Program-made: the position numbers and the translations under genes | IMG/VR virus record: IMGVR_UViG_3300000101_004790 | Span: 1-34,705 of that record | Direction: 5' to 3' (one strand) | Source of the DNA: a virus | DNA: 34,705 bases | Notes under the pieces: generated by a model | Seen by the model: only the letters and a program-made list of their open reading frames with translations | Told to the model about the DNA's origin: nothing | The model's database searches: none | Shown: piece after piece, positions 24,773 through 34,255 of the stretch | How the letters are laid out: the number at the start of each line of letters is the position of its first letter | How positions within the stretch are numbered: the stretch's first letter is position 1

Positions 24773-25702
24773 ATGTTTGGAAATCAAGAAAATACATTAT
24801 GGGTGGAAAAGTTCCGTCCAGGTACATTAGAAGGATATGTAGGTAATGAACATATCATAGACAAAGTTAAATTATATTTAGAAAATGGCGATGTGCCACA
24901 TCTATTATTTTATGGACAAGCAGGTACTGGTAAGACTACGCTTGCAAAGATTATAGCAAATGGATTAGATGCTGATATCATGTATATCAATGCTTCGGAT
25001 GAAAACAATGTGGATACTGTGCGTACTAAGATAAAGAATTATGCAAGTACTATTGGATTTAAAAAATGGAAGATTGTTATATTAGATGAGGCAGATTATA
25101 TGACTCCTAATGGCCAAGCTGCATTACGTAATCTAATGGAAACATTTTCTAAAACTACTAGATTTATACTAACATGTAATTATGTTGAAAAGATTATTGA
25201 TCCTATACAATCTAGATGCCAAGTATTTGGTATTACGCCTCCTAACAAAAAGGAAGTTGCTAAACGTATAGTTGAAATCCTTAATGAATTACAAGTTAAA
25301 TATGATAACAAAGACCTAGTTACTATTATAAACGCCGGCTATCCTGATATAAGGAGGGTGTTAAATGGCTGTCAAAGACAGGTTATAGATAATGAACTAA
25401 AAATTGATGCGACTAGTGTTATACAAGCAAATTATATGACCAAGTTGTTAGATCTTTTAAAATCTAGTTCTGATAAGAAAACAGCATTTAAAGATATTAG
25501 ACAATTGATAGCAGATAGCAAAGTAAAAGACTTTACAGCTTTGCATAAATACCTGTTTGATGAATTAGACAATTACGCAACTGGTCATATAGCCAGTATC
25601 ATATTAATATTAGCTGAATCGCAATATCAAGATTCATTTGCAGTTGATAAAGAATTGCATATCATGTCTACAATTGTAAAAATGTTAAATGAATTAAAAT
25701 AA
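24773..25702 (+). CDS. Clamp loader large subunit, T4 gp44/RFC-like AAA+ ATPase
   Basis: A 309-residue AAA+ ATPase that loads the sliding clamp. The N-terminal WVEKFRPGTLEGYVGNE is the RFC box; Walker A is at 48-55 (GQAGTGKT), Walker B at 102-108 (VILDEADYM with D105, E106), sensor 1 in FILTCN, and the SRC motif at 147-149. Length is near T4 gp44 (319). It follows dUTPase and is coupled (TAATG) to a small unknown gene. The partner gp62-like subunit lies 1.9 kb downstream, beyond groEL. Confidence 0.93.
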   Translation: MFGNQENTLWVEKFRPGTLEGYVGNEHIIDKVKLYLENGDVPHLLFYGQAGTGKTTLAKIIANGLDADIMYINASDENNVDTVRTKIKNYASTIGFKKWKIVILDEADYMTPNGQAALRNLMETFSKTTRFILTCNYVEKIIDPIQSRCQVFGITPPNKKEVAKRIVEILNELQVKYDNKDLVTIINAGYPDIRRVLNGCQRQVIDNELKIDATSVIQANYMTKLLDLLKSSSDKKTAFKDIRQLIADSKVKDFTALHKYLFDELDNYATGHIASIILILAESQYQDSFAVDKELHIMSTIVKMLNELK

Positions 25703-25941
25703 TGAATGATCGTATATTCATAATAATTAAATATCATAGAAACCCGGATGGCAATTCAAATAAAGCTTTACCAGTATTAATGATGGATAATGATGACCAT
25801 CCATTAGAATTTGATCGATCAGGGTCGGCAAATGAAATGGTAGACATACTCAATATGAATAGCAACCAAGGATTTCATTACGAGATAAAAGAATTGGGAG
25901 TCCGATATACAAAAATATCTACAAACAATAAAGAAGAATAA
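25702..25941 (+). CDS. Small hypothetical protein after clamp loader
   Basis: A 79-residue soluble protein, not recognised; hydrophobic N-terminal strand (RIFIIIKYHRN), then a polar middle and an LGVRYTKIS strand. Start overlaps the clamp loader stop by one base. Its stop is immediately followed by promoter 5. Confidence 0.55.
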   Translation: MNDRIFIIIKYHRNPDGNSNKALPVLMMDNDDHPLEFDRSGSANEMVDILNMNSNQGFHYEIKELGVRYTKISTNNKEE

Positions 25942-25973
25942 TTTGGTAGAACGAAATATTTTTCTTATATTTA
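25942..25973 (+). promoter_or_regulatory. Bacteroidota-type phage promoter 5 (groEL)
   Basis: TTTG at 25942-25945, 20 nt, TATATTTA at 25966-25973, in the full TTTGGTAGA/TTTCTTATATTTA context. It begins at the base after the previous stop codon. It drives groEL after a leader of about 25 nt ending AAAAAAATAAGAATATATT before ATG 26001. Confidence 0.86.
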
Positions 25974-25991
25974 AATAAATAAAAAAAATAA

Positions 25992-27626
<1,635 letters not shown>

Positions 27627-28073
27627 ATGAAGAAGCCAGCTTCAATTTTTGATCATTTAGCTAATATAACTAATAAGAAAACGGCTTGGAGTACGTTGTC
27701 TGAATCAGATCGTAAATCGTTCTCTCCGTATCTTATTAATAGGTGGCTATCTATGCATCCAGACTTAATAGAAATTGTAGATATGTTTCAACAATACACA
27801 ATAGGTCCATTAAGCAAGAAACATGTGTATCAATTGTATCATGACATATTACCTAAACAACGTATGTTTGCTAAATACATAAAAGGAAAAAAAGTGGACA
27901 AATATAATCCTGAGTTAGTTAAATTTTTAGCAAATTCTCTGCAATGCGGTAAAACAGAGGCTGAAGAATTCGTTGGTATATTATTGCCTACTGAATCCGG
28001 TCGTGATAACTTAATTAAGTTACTTAAAACATATGGTCATACTGATAAAGAAATAAAAAAATTATTGAAATGA
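27627..28073 (+). CDS. Clamp loader small subunit, T4 gp62-like
   Basis: A 148-residue protein. The opening KKPASIFDHLANITNKK and the SPYLINRWLSMHPD helix are typical of gp62-type proteins from marine T4-like phages, with a later YHDILPKQRMFAKYIKGKK basic stretch. gp62 completes the loader with gp44 and does not hydrolyse ATP; no Walker motif is present here. Its start directly follows the groEL stop, and the next gene overlaps its end by four bases (ATGA). Shorter than T4 gp62 (187). Confidence 0.7.
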   Translation: MKKPASIFDHLANITNKKTAWSTLSESDRKSFSPYLINRWLSMHPDLIEIVDMFQQYTIGPLSKKHVYQLYHDILPKQRMFAKYIKGKKVDKYNPELVKFLANSLQCGKTEAEEFVGILLPTESGRDNLIKLLKTYGHTDKEIKKLLK

Positions 28074-28471
28074 AAACAATAAAAGATCGTCCTCGAGTAG
28101 ATTTTACAGAAATAGTAGTAGACGTCGTAGATGAACAATCCGCAGTTAAATATTGCGAATCACATTATCCAGAAACATGTCAAGAATTTAAACGTATACA
28201 AAATGAGCAGTACATATTATTTTGTAAAAAGCAAAAAAATTATGGACCTGGTAATATATCTGTAGGTACAAATTTAGAAAGCGCTGATGATGTTAAATTA
28301 TCATTAACTGGATTATGGTTCCGTATGAATGATAAAATACAACGACTGAAACAATTGATTGTATTAGGACATCGTGATGAGGTAGGAGAGGCTGAGACAG
28401 ATACATTTCAAGATCTATCAATATATGGTGTGATAGCTCAATTAGTTTCTGCTAAAGTTTGGGGTAAATAA
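28070..28471 (+). CDS. Nucleotide-modification-associated domain protein (DUF1599-like)
   Basis: A 133-residue protein. The segment KKQKNYGPGNISVGT followed by LTGLWFRMNDKIQRLKQL matches the pattern I associate with the nucleotide modification associated domain 1 family (Pfam DUF1599), phage proteins found near base-modification genes: a Lys-x-x-Tyr-Gly, a glycine loop and an R-x-x-D-K-x-x-R-L helix. The molecular role is not established; a MazG-like nucleotide-binding function is one idea. Here it shares an operon with gp62 in a phage carrying 7-deazaguanine genes, which fits. The family call is from memory of the motif. Confidence 0.6.
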   Translation: MKTIKDRPRVDFTEIVVDVVDEQSAVKYCESHYPETCQEFKRIQNEQYILFCKKQKNYGPGNISVGTNLESADDVKLSLTGLWFRMNDKIQRLKQLIVLGHRDEVGEAETDTFQDLSIYGVIAQLVSAKVWGK

Positions 28472-28503
28472 TTTGGTACTTTGCAAAATATTTCTTATAT
28501 TTA
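28472..28503 (+). promoter_or_regulatory. Bacteroidota-type phage promoter 6 (nuclease), leaderless
   Basis: TTTG at 28472-28475, 20 nt, TATATTTA at 28496-28503. The -33 side, TTTGGTACTTTGCAAAA, resembles promoter 4. The ATG at 28508 begins 12 bases after the first T of the -7 box, so transcription should start at or within a base or two of the start codon. Confidence 0.84.
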
Positions 28504-28507
28504 ATAT

Positions 28508-29443
28508 ATGAATAAATTTTTAAAATACGGAGCGCGAGAGCCTGTACCAGGAGAGCGTAGAATATCATATTCACAATATGGAATGTATGAAACATGTCCT
28601 AAACATTGGGAATTGGCGTATGCAAAAGGATTGCGTACATTTAGTCAAAGTATACATACTATATTTGGTACTGCTATGCATGAAACATTGCAGCATTACT
28701 TAACTGTAATGTACGAAAAGACAGTTAAGGATGCAGATGCAATTGATTTAAATGCATTATTAAAGCAACATATGTATGACCTATATAAAGAAGCTGTTTC
28801 AAAAATGGATGATCATTTTTCTACTAAATTTGAAATGAATGAGTTTTATGATGACGGTGTTGCAATTATTGACTGGTTTAAGAAAAAGCGCGGAGCATAC
28901 TTTAGTCGTAAGAATGAAGAATTAATAGGTATTGAAGTTAAAATATATCATCCTGTTGATGAGGATAATAAACATGTTATGATGTTAGGTTATCTAGATA
29001 TTGTAATACGAGATAAACGTGATGGTAAAATAACTATCATTGATCTTAAGACTAGTACCATGGGATGGAACAAATATCAGAAAGCTGATAAGATAAAGAC
29101 ATCTCAATTAGTATTATATAAAAAATACTTTGCAGAACAGTATGGGTATGATGTAGAAAAGATTGATATCAAGTATATGATTCTTAAACGCAAATTAATT
29201 GATGGTGCAATGTTTCCTCAAAAACGTGTTACAGAATTCATGCCAGCAAGTGGTAAGCCAACTAGAAATAAATTAGCTCGTTCTATAAAAGGTTTTGTAG
29301 AATCTAGTTTTGATAGCGAAGGTAATTATAATTTGAATAAAGAATATCCTGCAATGGCAGGTAAAAATAAAAAGAATTGCAAGTATTGTGAATTCAAAGA
29401 TCGTGAAGATCTATGTCCAATGTCAAATAGAATAAAAGGTTAA
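28508..29443 (+). CDS. Cas4/RecB-like PD-(D/E)XK exonuclease with Fe-S cysteines
   Basis: A 311-residue nuclease of the PD-(D/E)XK superfamily. H58 (TAMHETL), D164 (GYLDIVI) and D179-x-K181 (IIDLKTS) are the metal and catalytic residues. C30 (YETCPKHW) with C291, C294 and C303 near the end (NCKYCEFKD...LCP) form the four-Cys iron-sulfur cluster pattern of Cas4 and AddB-type nucleases. SQLVLYKKYFAEQYG after the active site is the QxxxY motif. Such proteins degrade DNA ends; in a phage this may serve recombination or host DNA breakdown. No cas gene or CRISPR is near. It has its own promoter and predicted leaderless start. Confidence 0.88.
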   Translation: MNKFLKYGAREPVPGERRISYSQYGMYETCPKHWELAYAKGLRTFSQSIHTIFGTAMHETLQHYLTVMYEKTVKDADAIDLNALLKQHMYDLYKEAVSKMDDHFSTKFEMNEFYDDGVAIIDWFKKKRGAYFSRKNEELIGIEVKIYHPVDEDNKHVMMLGYLDIVIRDKRDGKITIIDLKTSTMGWNKYQKADKIKTSQLVLYKKYFAEQYGYDVEKIDIKYMILKRKLIDGAMFPQKRVTEFMPASGKPTRNKLARSIKGFVESSFDSEGNYNLNKEYPAMAGKNKKNCKYCEFKDREDLCPMSNRIKG

Positions 29444-29447
29444 AAAA

Positions 29448-29702
29448 ATGACACAACAAATCGTTCAAGCGTTAAACGCAAAGTACATGGCTAGTAAATT
29501 AGAAGCAGCTGCCAATTTACAAAATTATTTAACAAACCCAGCTGGTATCGGTGAACATCCGGATATTGTAGCGGAATGTGATAAATTGTTAAAACAAATA
29601 TCAGATGCTGATGGTTATTTAACAACGTTGCAAAATATGATGCAACCAGCGGCACCAGCAACCTCAGATGTAGAAGTACCACAGCCTGCCGCTAAAAAAT
29701 AA
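29448..29702 (+). CDS. Small helical hypothetical protein
   Basis: An 84-residue Ala/Gln-rich protein, mostly helical (ALNAKYMASKLEAAANLQNYL), with a Pro/Ala-rich C-terminus (MQPAAPATSDVEVPQPAAKK). Not recognised. It lies four bases after the nuclease with AAAAAA before the ATG and is coupled (TAATG) to the SLOG-like gene. Confidence 0.55.
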   Translation: MTQQIVQALNAKYMASKLEAAANLQNYLTNPAGIGEHPDIVAECDKLLKQISDADGYLTTLQNMMQPAAPATSDVEVPQPAAKK

Positions 29703-30103
29703 TGAAAGTTGCGTTAATTGGAAGTAGAGATTATGCGAATATACGTCGTATAAAGGATACTTTATTTCAATTAAAACAAAAGTTCGGTTCAGATTTAATA
29801 ATAATATCTGGTGGTGCTAAATATGGAGCAGATAAATTTGCAAGAAAATATGCATTAGAATTTGGAATCCGATATAAGGAATTCAATCCAGCTCATACTA
29901 CTAAAAATTTATATTCTGCTATGTCAGATGATTATTATAGTAAACCATATCATGTATCACAATTTCATCATCGCAACATGTTGATTGCACGAGATTGTGA
30001 TGTCATGATAGCATTTATTAGCGAACAAGAATCATCTAATGGATCGATGAGTGCAATTAAAAAAACTAAAAAATTAAATAAACCAGTAACAATTATTGTA
30101 TGA
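29702..30103 (+). CDS. SLOG-superfamily DUF2493/YspA-like protein
   Basis: A 133-residue Rossmann-like protein. The N-terminal MKVALIGSRDYAN, the IIISGGAKYGADKFARKYA loop and the RNMLIARDCDVMIAFI strand are the marks of the SLOG/DUF2493 family (relatives of DprA and LOG proteins) that bind nucleotide-like ligands. The exact ligand is unknown; phage members are common. It starts coupled to the upstream gene and overlaps the next by four bases (ATGA). Confidence 0.75.
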   Translation: MKVALIGSRDYANIRRIKDTLFQLKQKFGSDLIIISGGAKYGADKFARKYALEFGIRYKEFNPAHTTKNLYSAMSDDYYSKPYHVSQFHHRNMLIARDCDVMIAFISEQESSNGSMSAIKKTKKLNKPVTIIV

Positions 30104-30318
30104 TAGAAATTTTAGGTTGGATAAGTACAGCGTTAGTGTTAATAGGATTTGGTCTTAATGCCAGAGGCAAATTTCATTATGCTATGATAACATGGATAAT
30201 TGGCGATATTGGCTGGATTACATATGATTTTTACATTACTAATTTTAGCCATTTAGTATTAAGTTTAGTGATAATTGCAATAAACGTATATGGAATAATT
30301 AACTTAAAAAAGCAATAA
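30100..30318 (+). CDS. Small multi-pass membrane protein
   Basis: A 72-residue protein with about three hydrophobic segments: EILGWISTALVLIGFGLNA, MITWIIGDIGWITYDFYI, and LVLSLVIIAINVYGIIN, ending in LKKQ. The arrangement resembles one half of small PnuC-like or related transporters, but no substrate motif is clear. The ATG overlaps the preceding stop by four bases. Confidence 0.55.
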   Translation: MIEILGWISTALVLIGFGLNARGKFHYAMITWIIGDIGWITYDFYITNFSHLVLSLVIIAINVYGIINLKKQ

Positions 30319-30345
30319 TAAAAAGGTGGTTAAGAACGCTTTTTG

Positions 30346-30356
30346 TATATTTATAA
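30346..30356 (+). promoter_or_regulatory. Candidate -33-less promoter box before glycan cluster
   Basis: TATATTTATAA with no TTTG 20 nt upstream. A ribosome-binding GGAG lies at 30368-30371 before ATG 30378. It resembles the boxes at 7529, 7940 and 12725. An imperfect AAAAAGC...GCTTTTT pair (30307-30313 with 30338-30344) just before it could form a long-loop hairpin. Confidence 0.35.
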
Positions 30357-30377
30357 TAAAGTTATTCGGAGAATTTA

Positions 30378-31835
30378 ATGGAACCAATAAAGTTACCTAA
30401 GCTTAGGAAGATAGATCCTAACAAACAAAAAAAGAAAAAGATATTATTATTATCTGATGATTTACGAATGCATTCCGGAATCGGTACAATGTCTCGTGAA
30501 TTTGTATTAGGCACATTAGATCAATACGATTGGTGCCAACTTGGAGCAGCAATTAAACATCCAGAATCTGGTAAAGTTTTAGATTTATCTAATGACGTTA
30601 GTAAAGAAACAGGTGTAGAAGATGCATATTTAAAAATATACCCTTGTGATGGATATGGTAATTCAAATATATTACAACAGATAATGAATATTGAAAAGCC
30701 TGATGCTATTTTACATTTTACAGATCCTAGATTTTGGGGATGGTTATATCAAATAGAACATCAAGTTCGGCAACATATACCAATTATGTATTATAATATC
30801 TGGGATGACCTTCCATATCCACATTGGAATGAGCCATTTTATGAGTCATGTGATTTATTAATGAATATTTCCAAACAAACAAATAACATTGTAAAAAATG
30901 TGTTACAGAAATTCCCAAAACCAGATTGGGCTGTACAATGGGTACCACATGGAGTAAATGCCAATAAATTTTTTCCAATTACATCATTACATAAAGAATA
31001 TAATGAATTTGAAAAATTTTCAAATGAATTTAAAAAAACTAATGATGTTGATTTTATATTCTTTTGGAATAATAGAAATATTAGACGAAAACAACCAGGC
31101 GATTTAATCATTGCATATAAAGAATTCTGTGATAAATTACCAAAAGAAAAATCTAGTAAATGTGCATTGTTTATGCATACTCAGATACGAGATGATAACG
31201 GTACTGATTTATTTGCAGTTAAAAAGGCATTATGTCCAGATTATAAAATAATCTTTAGTGATAAAGCAGTAGATACTCGTATATTGAATTATTATTATAA
31301 CATGGCTGATGTAACTGTTAATATTGCATCTAATGAAGGCTTTGGAATATCTTGGTGTGAATCATTACATGCCGGCACGCCAATTATTAATAATGTGACC
31401 GGTGGATTGCAAGACGGTTGTAGATTTGAAAATGCGACAGGTGATTGGATAGAATTTGATACTCATTTCCCAAGTAACCATGATGGAACATATAAAGTGC
31501 ATGGTGAATGGGTAAAGCCAGTATTCCCAACTAATCGGTCATTACAAGGATCGCCTATGACTCCTTATATATTCGATGATAGAGTTGATTTCCGTGATGT
31601 TGCAGATGCAATGTATTATTGGTATGATATGAAAAAGGAAGATCGTGAGTCCAATGGTCAGGTAGGCCATGATTGGGTTTGTGGAGATGAATCAAATATG
31701 TCAGCAACTGGTATGAGTAAATTAATGGCCAATTGTATTAATACATGTTTAGAAAAATGGACGCCGAGAAAGCGATTTACCATGTATAAAATAGAACAAG
31801 ACAAGAAAATAGAAAATCCAGGAGTTGTAGTATAA
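30378..31835 (+). CDS. GT-B glycosyltransferase, first of glycan cluster
   Basis: A 485-residue glycosyltransferase-4-like protein. After a basic N-terminus (EPIKLPKLRKIDPNKQKKKK) comes a GT-B Rossmann half beginning ILLLSDDLRMHSGIGTMSRE, then DAILHFTDPRFWGW and VPHGVNANKF; the second half has FFWNNRNIRRKQP and the NIASNEGFGISWCESLHAG donor motif, with the E...E pair typical of the family. It transfers sugar from a nucleotide donor; the acceptor is unknown. It is translationally coupled (TAATG) to the next glycosyltransferase. The N-terminal KLPKLRKI echoes repeats at the end of that protein. Confidence 0.82.
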   Translation: MEPIKLPKLRKIDPNKQKKKKILLLSDDLRMHSGIGTMSREFVLGTLDQYDWCQLGAAIKHPESGKVLDLSNDVSKETGVEDAYLKIYPCDGYGNSNILQQIMNIEKPDAILHFTDPRFWGWLYQIEHQVRQHIPIMYYNIWDDLPYPHWNEPFYESCDLLMNISKQTNNIVKNVLQKFPKPDWAVQWVPHGVNANKFFPITSLHKEYNEFEKFSNEFKKTNDVDFIFFWNNRNIRRKQPGDLIIAYKEFCDKLPKEKSSKCALFMHTQIRDDNGTDLFAVKKALCPDYKIIFSDKAVDTRILNYYYNMADVTVNIASNEGFGISWCESLHAGTPIINNVTGGLQDGCRFENATGDWIEFDTHFPSNHDGTYKVHGEWVKPVFPTNRSLQGSPMTPYIFDDRVDFRDVADAMYYWYDMKKEDRESNGQVGHDWVCGDESNMSATGMSKLMANCINTCLEKWTPRKRFTMYKIEQDKKIENPGVVV

Positions 31836-33157
31836 TGAAACCATTTATAGTAGTACAAGGACCAGTCTCGACTCGGTCAGGTTATGGAAATCATACAAGA
31901 GATTTAGTAACAGCTTTAATTAAAGCAGATAAATATGATATCAAAATTATATCATTGCCATGGGGATCATGCCCCACTAATGCATTACTTGCCGATGATC
32001 CTAATCATAAAGCAATAATTGATAGAATTGCAACACAGAATATTAATAAGAAGCCAGATGTATTTATACAAGTATCTGTACCAAACGAATTTCAAGTTCT
32101 TGGAAAATATAATATAGGTATAACAGCTGGTATAGAAACAAATAGAGTCGCCCATGCATGGATCGAAGGATGTAACCGCATGGATATGAATATTGTGACA
32201 TCTGAACATTCTAAACATGGGTTTGTAAACACTGTATATGATGCAATTGATGAGCAGTCAAAACAAAAAACTGGTGAATTGCGATTGAATAAACCTATTC
32301 AAGTTTTATTTGAAGGATTGGATTTAAATGTATATAATAAAACAACTAAAATTCATGATACGGTATTATCTGAATTAAAGGATATAAAGGATGAATTTTG
32401 TTTTTTATATACAGGTCATTGGTTAAAAGGCGCCATGGGTCAAGATCGGAAAGACGTTGGAATGATGATCAAAACGTTTTGTGAATCATTTAAAAATAAA
32501 ATGCCTAAAAATAGGCCAGCGTTAATTTTGAAAACATCTCATGCAACATTCTCGATTATTGACCGAGATGAGATAATGAAAAAGGTTCAGCAGATTATAG
32601 AGCCATATGGTAATAAGGCTCCGAATATTTATCTATTGCATGGAGACTTAACTGATGAAGAAATGAATTCATTATACAATCATCCAAAAATCAATGCAAT
32701 GATTTCATTTACTAAAGGAGAAGGATTTGGCCGGCCATTATTAGAATTTGGTATTACTGGTAAGCCAATTATTGCTAGCAATTGGTCAGGTCATCTAGAT
32801 TTTTTACATAAAGATTATTGTACATTATTACCAGGTGAACAGACTCCAGTGCATAAGTCTGTTATAGATAATTTTATATTGAAAGATTCAACGTGGTTTA
32901 CTGTTGATTATGGCTATGCAGTTCGTGTATTACAAGACTGTGTATCTAATTACAAGCAATATTTAACTAAAGCTAGAAAGCAGTCTCATCATGTTAAGAC
33001 TAATTTTAATCTAGATTTAATGTCAGAAAAATTTTGCGAGATTGTAGATGTTGGATTACAAACAGTACCTCAGCAAATGTCTTTAAATTTACCAAAACTT
33101 AAAAAGGTAGGATCGCCAAAAATAAATTTACCAAAACTTAAAAAGGTAGAATCATGA
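31835..33157 (+). CDS. GT-B glycosyltransferase with C-terminal repeats
   Basis: A 440-residue glycosyltransferase-4-like protein. The N-terminus VVQGPVSTRSGYGNHTRDLV is the acceptor half's glycine loop; ITAGIETNRVAHAWIEGCNR and VTSEHSKHGF follow, and the donor half has FLYTGHWLKGAMGQDRKD and SFTKGEGFGRPLLEFGITG with an E-x7-E type motif. The end carries two copies of a 13-residue unit with core NLPKLKKV, encoded by an exact 27-base direct repeat. Its stop overlaps the next gene by four bases (ATGA). Confidence 0.82.
   Translation: MKPFIVVQGPVSTRSGYGNHTRDLVTALIKADKYDIKIISLPWGSCPTNALLADDPNHKAIIDRIATQNINKKPDVFIQVSVPNEFQVLGKYNIGITAGIETNRVAHAWIEGCNRMDMNIVTSEHSKHGFVNTVYDAIDEQSKQKTGELRLNKPIQVLFEGLDLNVYNKTTKIHDTVLSELKDIKDEFCFLYTGHWLKGAMGQDRKDVGMMIKTFCESFKNKMPKNRPALILKTSHATFSIIDRDEIMKKVQQIIEPYGNKAPNIYLLHGDLTDEEMNSLYNHPKINAMISFTKGEGFGRPLLEFGITGKPIIASNWSGHLDFLHKDYCTLLPGEQTPVHKSVIDNFILKDSTWFTVDYGYAVRVLQDCVSNYKQYLTKARKQSHHVKTNFNLDLMSEKFCEIVDVGLQTVPQQMSLNLPKLKKVGSPKINLPKLKKVES
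33084..33149 (+). repeat. Exact 27-base direct repeat in glycosyltransferase tail
   Basis: Copies at 33084-33110 and 33123-33149 are identical, with a 39-base period that keeps the reading frame and encodes LNLPKLKKV and INLPKLKKV. This is a protein-level repeat at the very end of the glycosyltransferase. Confidence 0.92.
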
Positions 33158-33633
33158 ATTTAAATTACGATGAAATATCACCTATTACAGGTAATAAATG
33201 TGTATTAATAGAGGCTGATCAAAATACAAATATTGAATCGCGTATATGTATGGAATCAGGTTATACGACTAATGATTATTTAAAAATTGATTCTGACCAT
33301 ATCGCAAAATTTGAATCAACTATTACCGAGTATATGAGTACAGTGAAATATGTAGATAATGAATTAGGATGTATTTGGTATCCTACATTTATAAATTTAC
33401 CTGGTGGCATGATATACTGCGAACCTAAGGATAATGAACTTGTATGGAAAATAGCATCTGTCATTAATATGACCGAAGAAGAGCAATTAAAATATCCGGT
33501 ACCAAATAAACCTGGAGAATATTTTCCATCGCGATTAGATGTTGATAATGCCAAGGCATTTGGTAAGTATGACTTTAAAACTGCATTAGATGAACTGTAT
33601 TCCATAGTATTGGAGGTAAATAATGAAGATTAG
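33154..33633 (+). CDS. Hypothetical protein in glycan cluster
   Basis: A 159-residue soluble protein, not recognised. It starts NLNYDEISPITGNKCVL, where the P-x-x-G-x-x-C could be half of a zinc-binding knuckle, but only one partner Cys (RICMESGY) is near. Later: GCIWYPTFINLPGGMIYCEP. It overlaps the preceding gene by four bases and the next by eleven; the ribosome-binding GGAGG for the next gene lies inside its end. Confidence 0.55.
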   Translation: MNLNYDEISPITGNKCVLIEADQNTNIESRICMESGYTTNDYLKIDSDHIAKFESTITEYMSTVKYVDNELGCIWYPTFINLPGGMIYCEPKDNELVWKIASVINMTEEEQLKYPVPNKPGEYFPSRLDVDNAKAFGKYDFKTALDELYSIVLEVNNED

Positions 33634-34255
33634 CTATGCAATTACTGCTTGGAATGAACATAAAGAATTAGAAAAATTATTGACTCATTTGATATGGAAA
33701 AAGCGAAAAGATGATGAAATTATAGTACAGACCGATAACGGAAAAACGACTCCAGAAGTATATGATGTACTAGAGCGGTTTGATGGTAAGACTCAATATA
33801 ATGATTATCGTCATTATTCTCACCCATTGGCTAAGAACTTTGCTCAATATAAAAATAAATTGACTGCAAATTGTAAAGGAGATTGGATATTTCAAATCGA
33901 TGCAGATGAAATGCCAAATGAATACCTTATCCAGGCGTTGCCGTTCATATTAGAAGCGAACCCAGAAACCGAGGCTTATTGGATACCTAGAGTCAATACA
34001 GTTGCAGGGATTACAGATCCGCATATTCAAAAATGGGGATGGAGAGTTGATGATCGGGGATGGGTCAATTTTCCAGACTGGCAAATGCGATTATATAAAA
34101 ATTCGGAACATATATATTGGATAAAGCCAGTTCATGAGCAATTAAAAGGTTATACTAAGTTTGCTAGCTTGCCGGCAGAAGAAAGATATGCATTATATCA
34201 TGCAAAAGATATTGGAAGGCAGGAAGAACAGAATAAATTTTATGATACGATATGA
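33623..34255 (+). CDS. Family 2-like glycosyltransferase (GT-A)
   Basis: A 210-residue GT-A protein. The opening ISYAITAWNEHKELEKLL is the nucleotide-binding start of GT2 enzymes, DEIIVQTDNG follows, and D93-x-D95 in IFQIDADEMP is the metal-binding DxD. Later WQMRLYKN and WIKPVHEQL fit the acceptor side, as in short GT2 enzymes of glycan clusters. A strong GGAGG lies upstream of the ATG. Its stop overlaps the start of the last gene (ATGA). Confidence 0.85.
   Translation: MKISYAITAWNEHKELEKLLTHLIWKKRKDDEIIVQTDNGKTTPEVYDVLERFDGKTQYNDYRHYSHPLAKNFAQYKNKLTANCKGDWIFQIDADEMPNEYLIQALPFILEANPETEAYWIPRVNTVAGITDPHIQKWGWRVDDRGWVNFPDWQMRLYKNSEHIYWIKPVHEQLKGYTKFASLPAEERYALYHAKDIGRQEEQNKFYDTI

Noticed and set aside
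28508-29443. Part of a CRISPR-Cas system because of the Cas4-like protein
   Set aside because: No cas1, cas2, effector or repeat array is present; stand-alone Cas4-like nucleases are common in phages.
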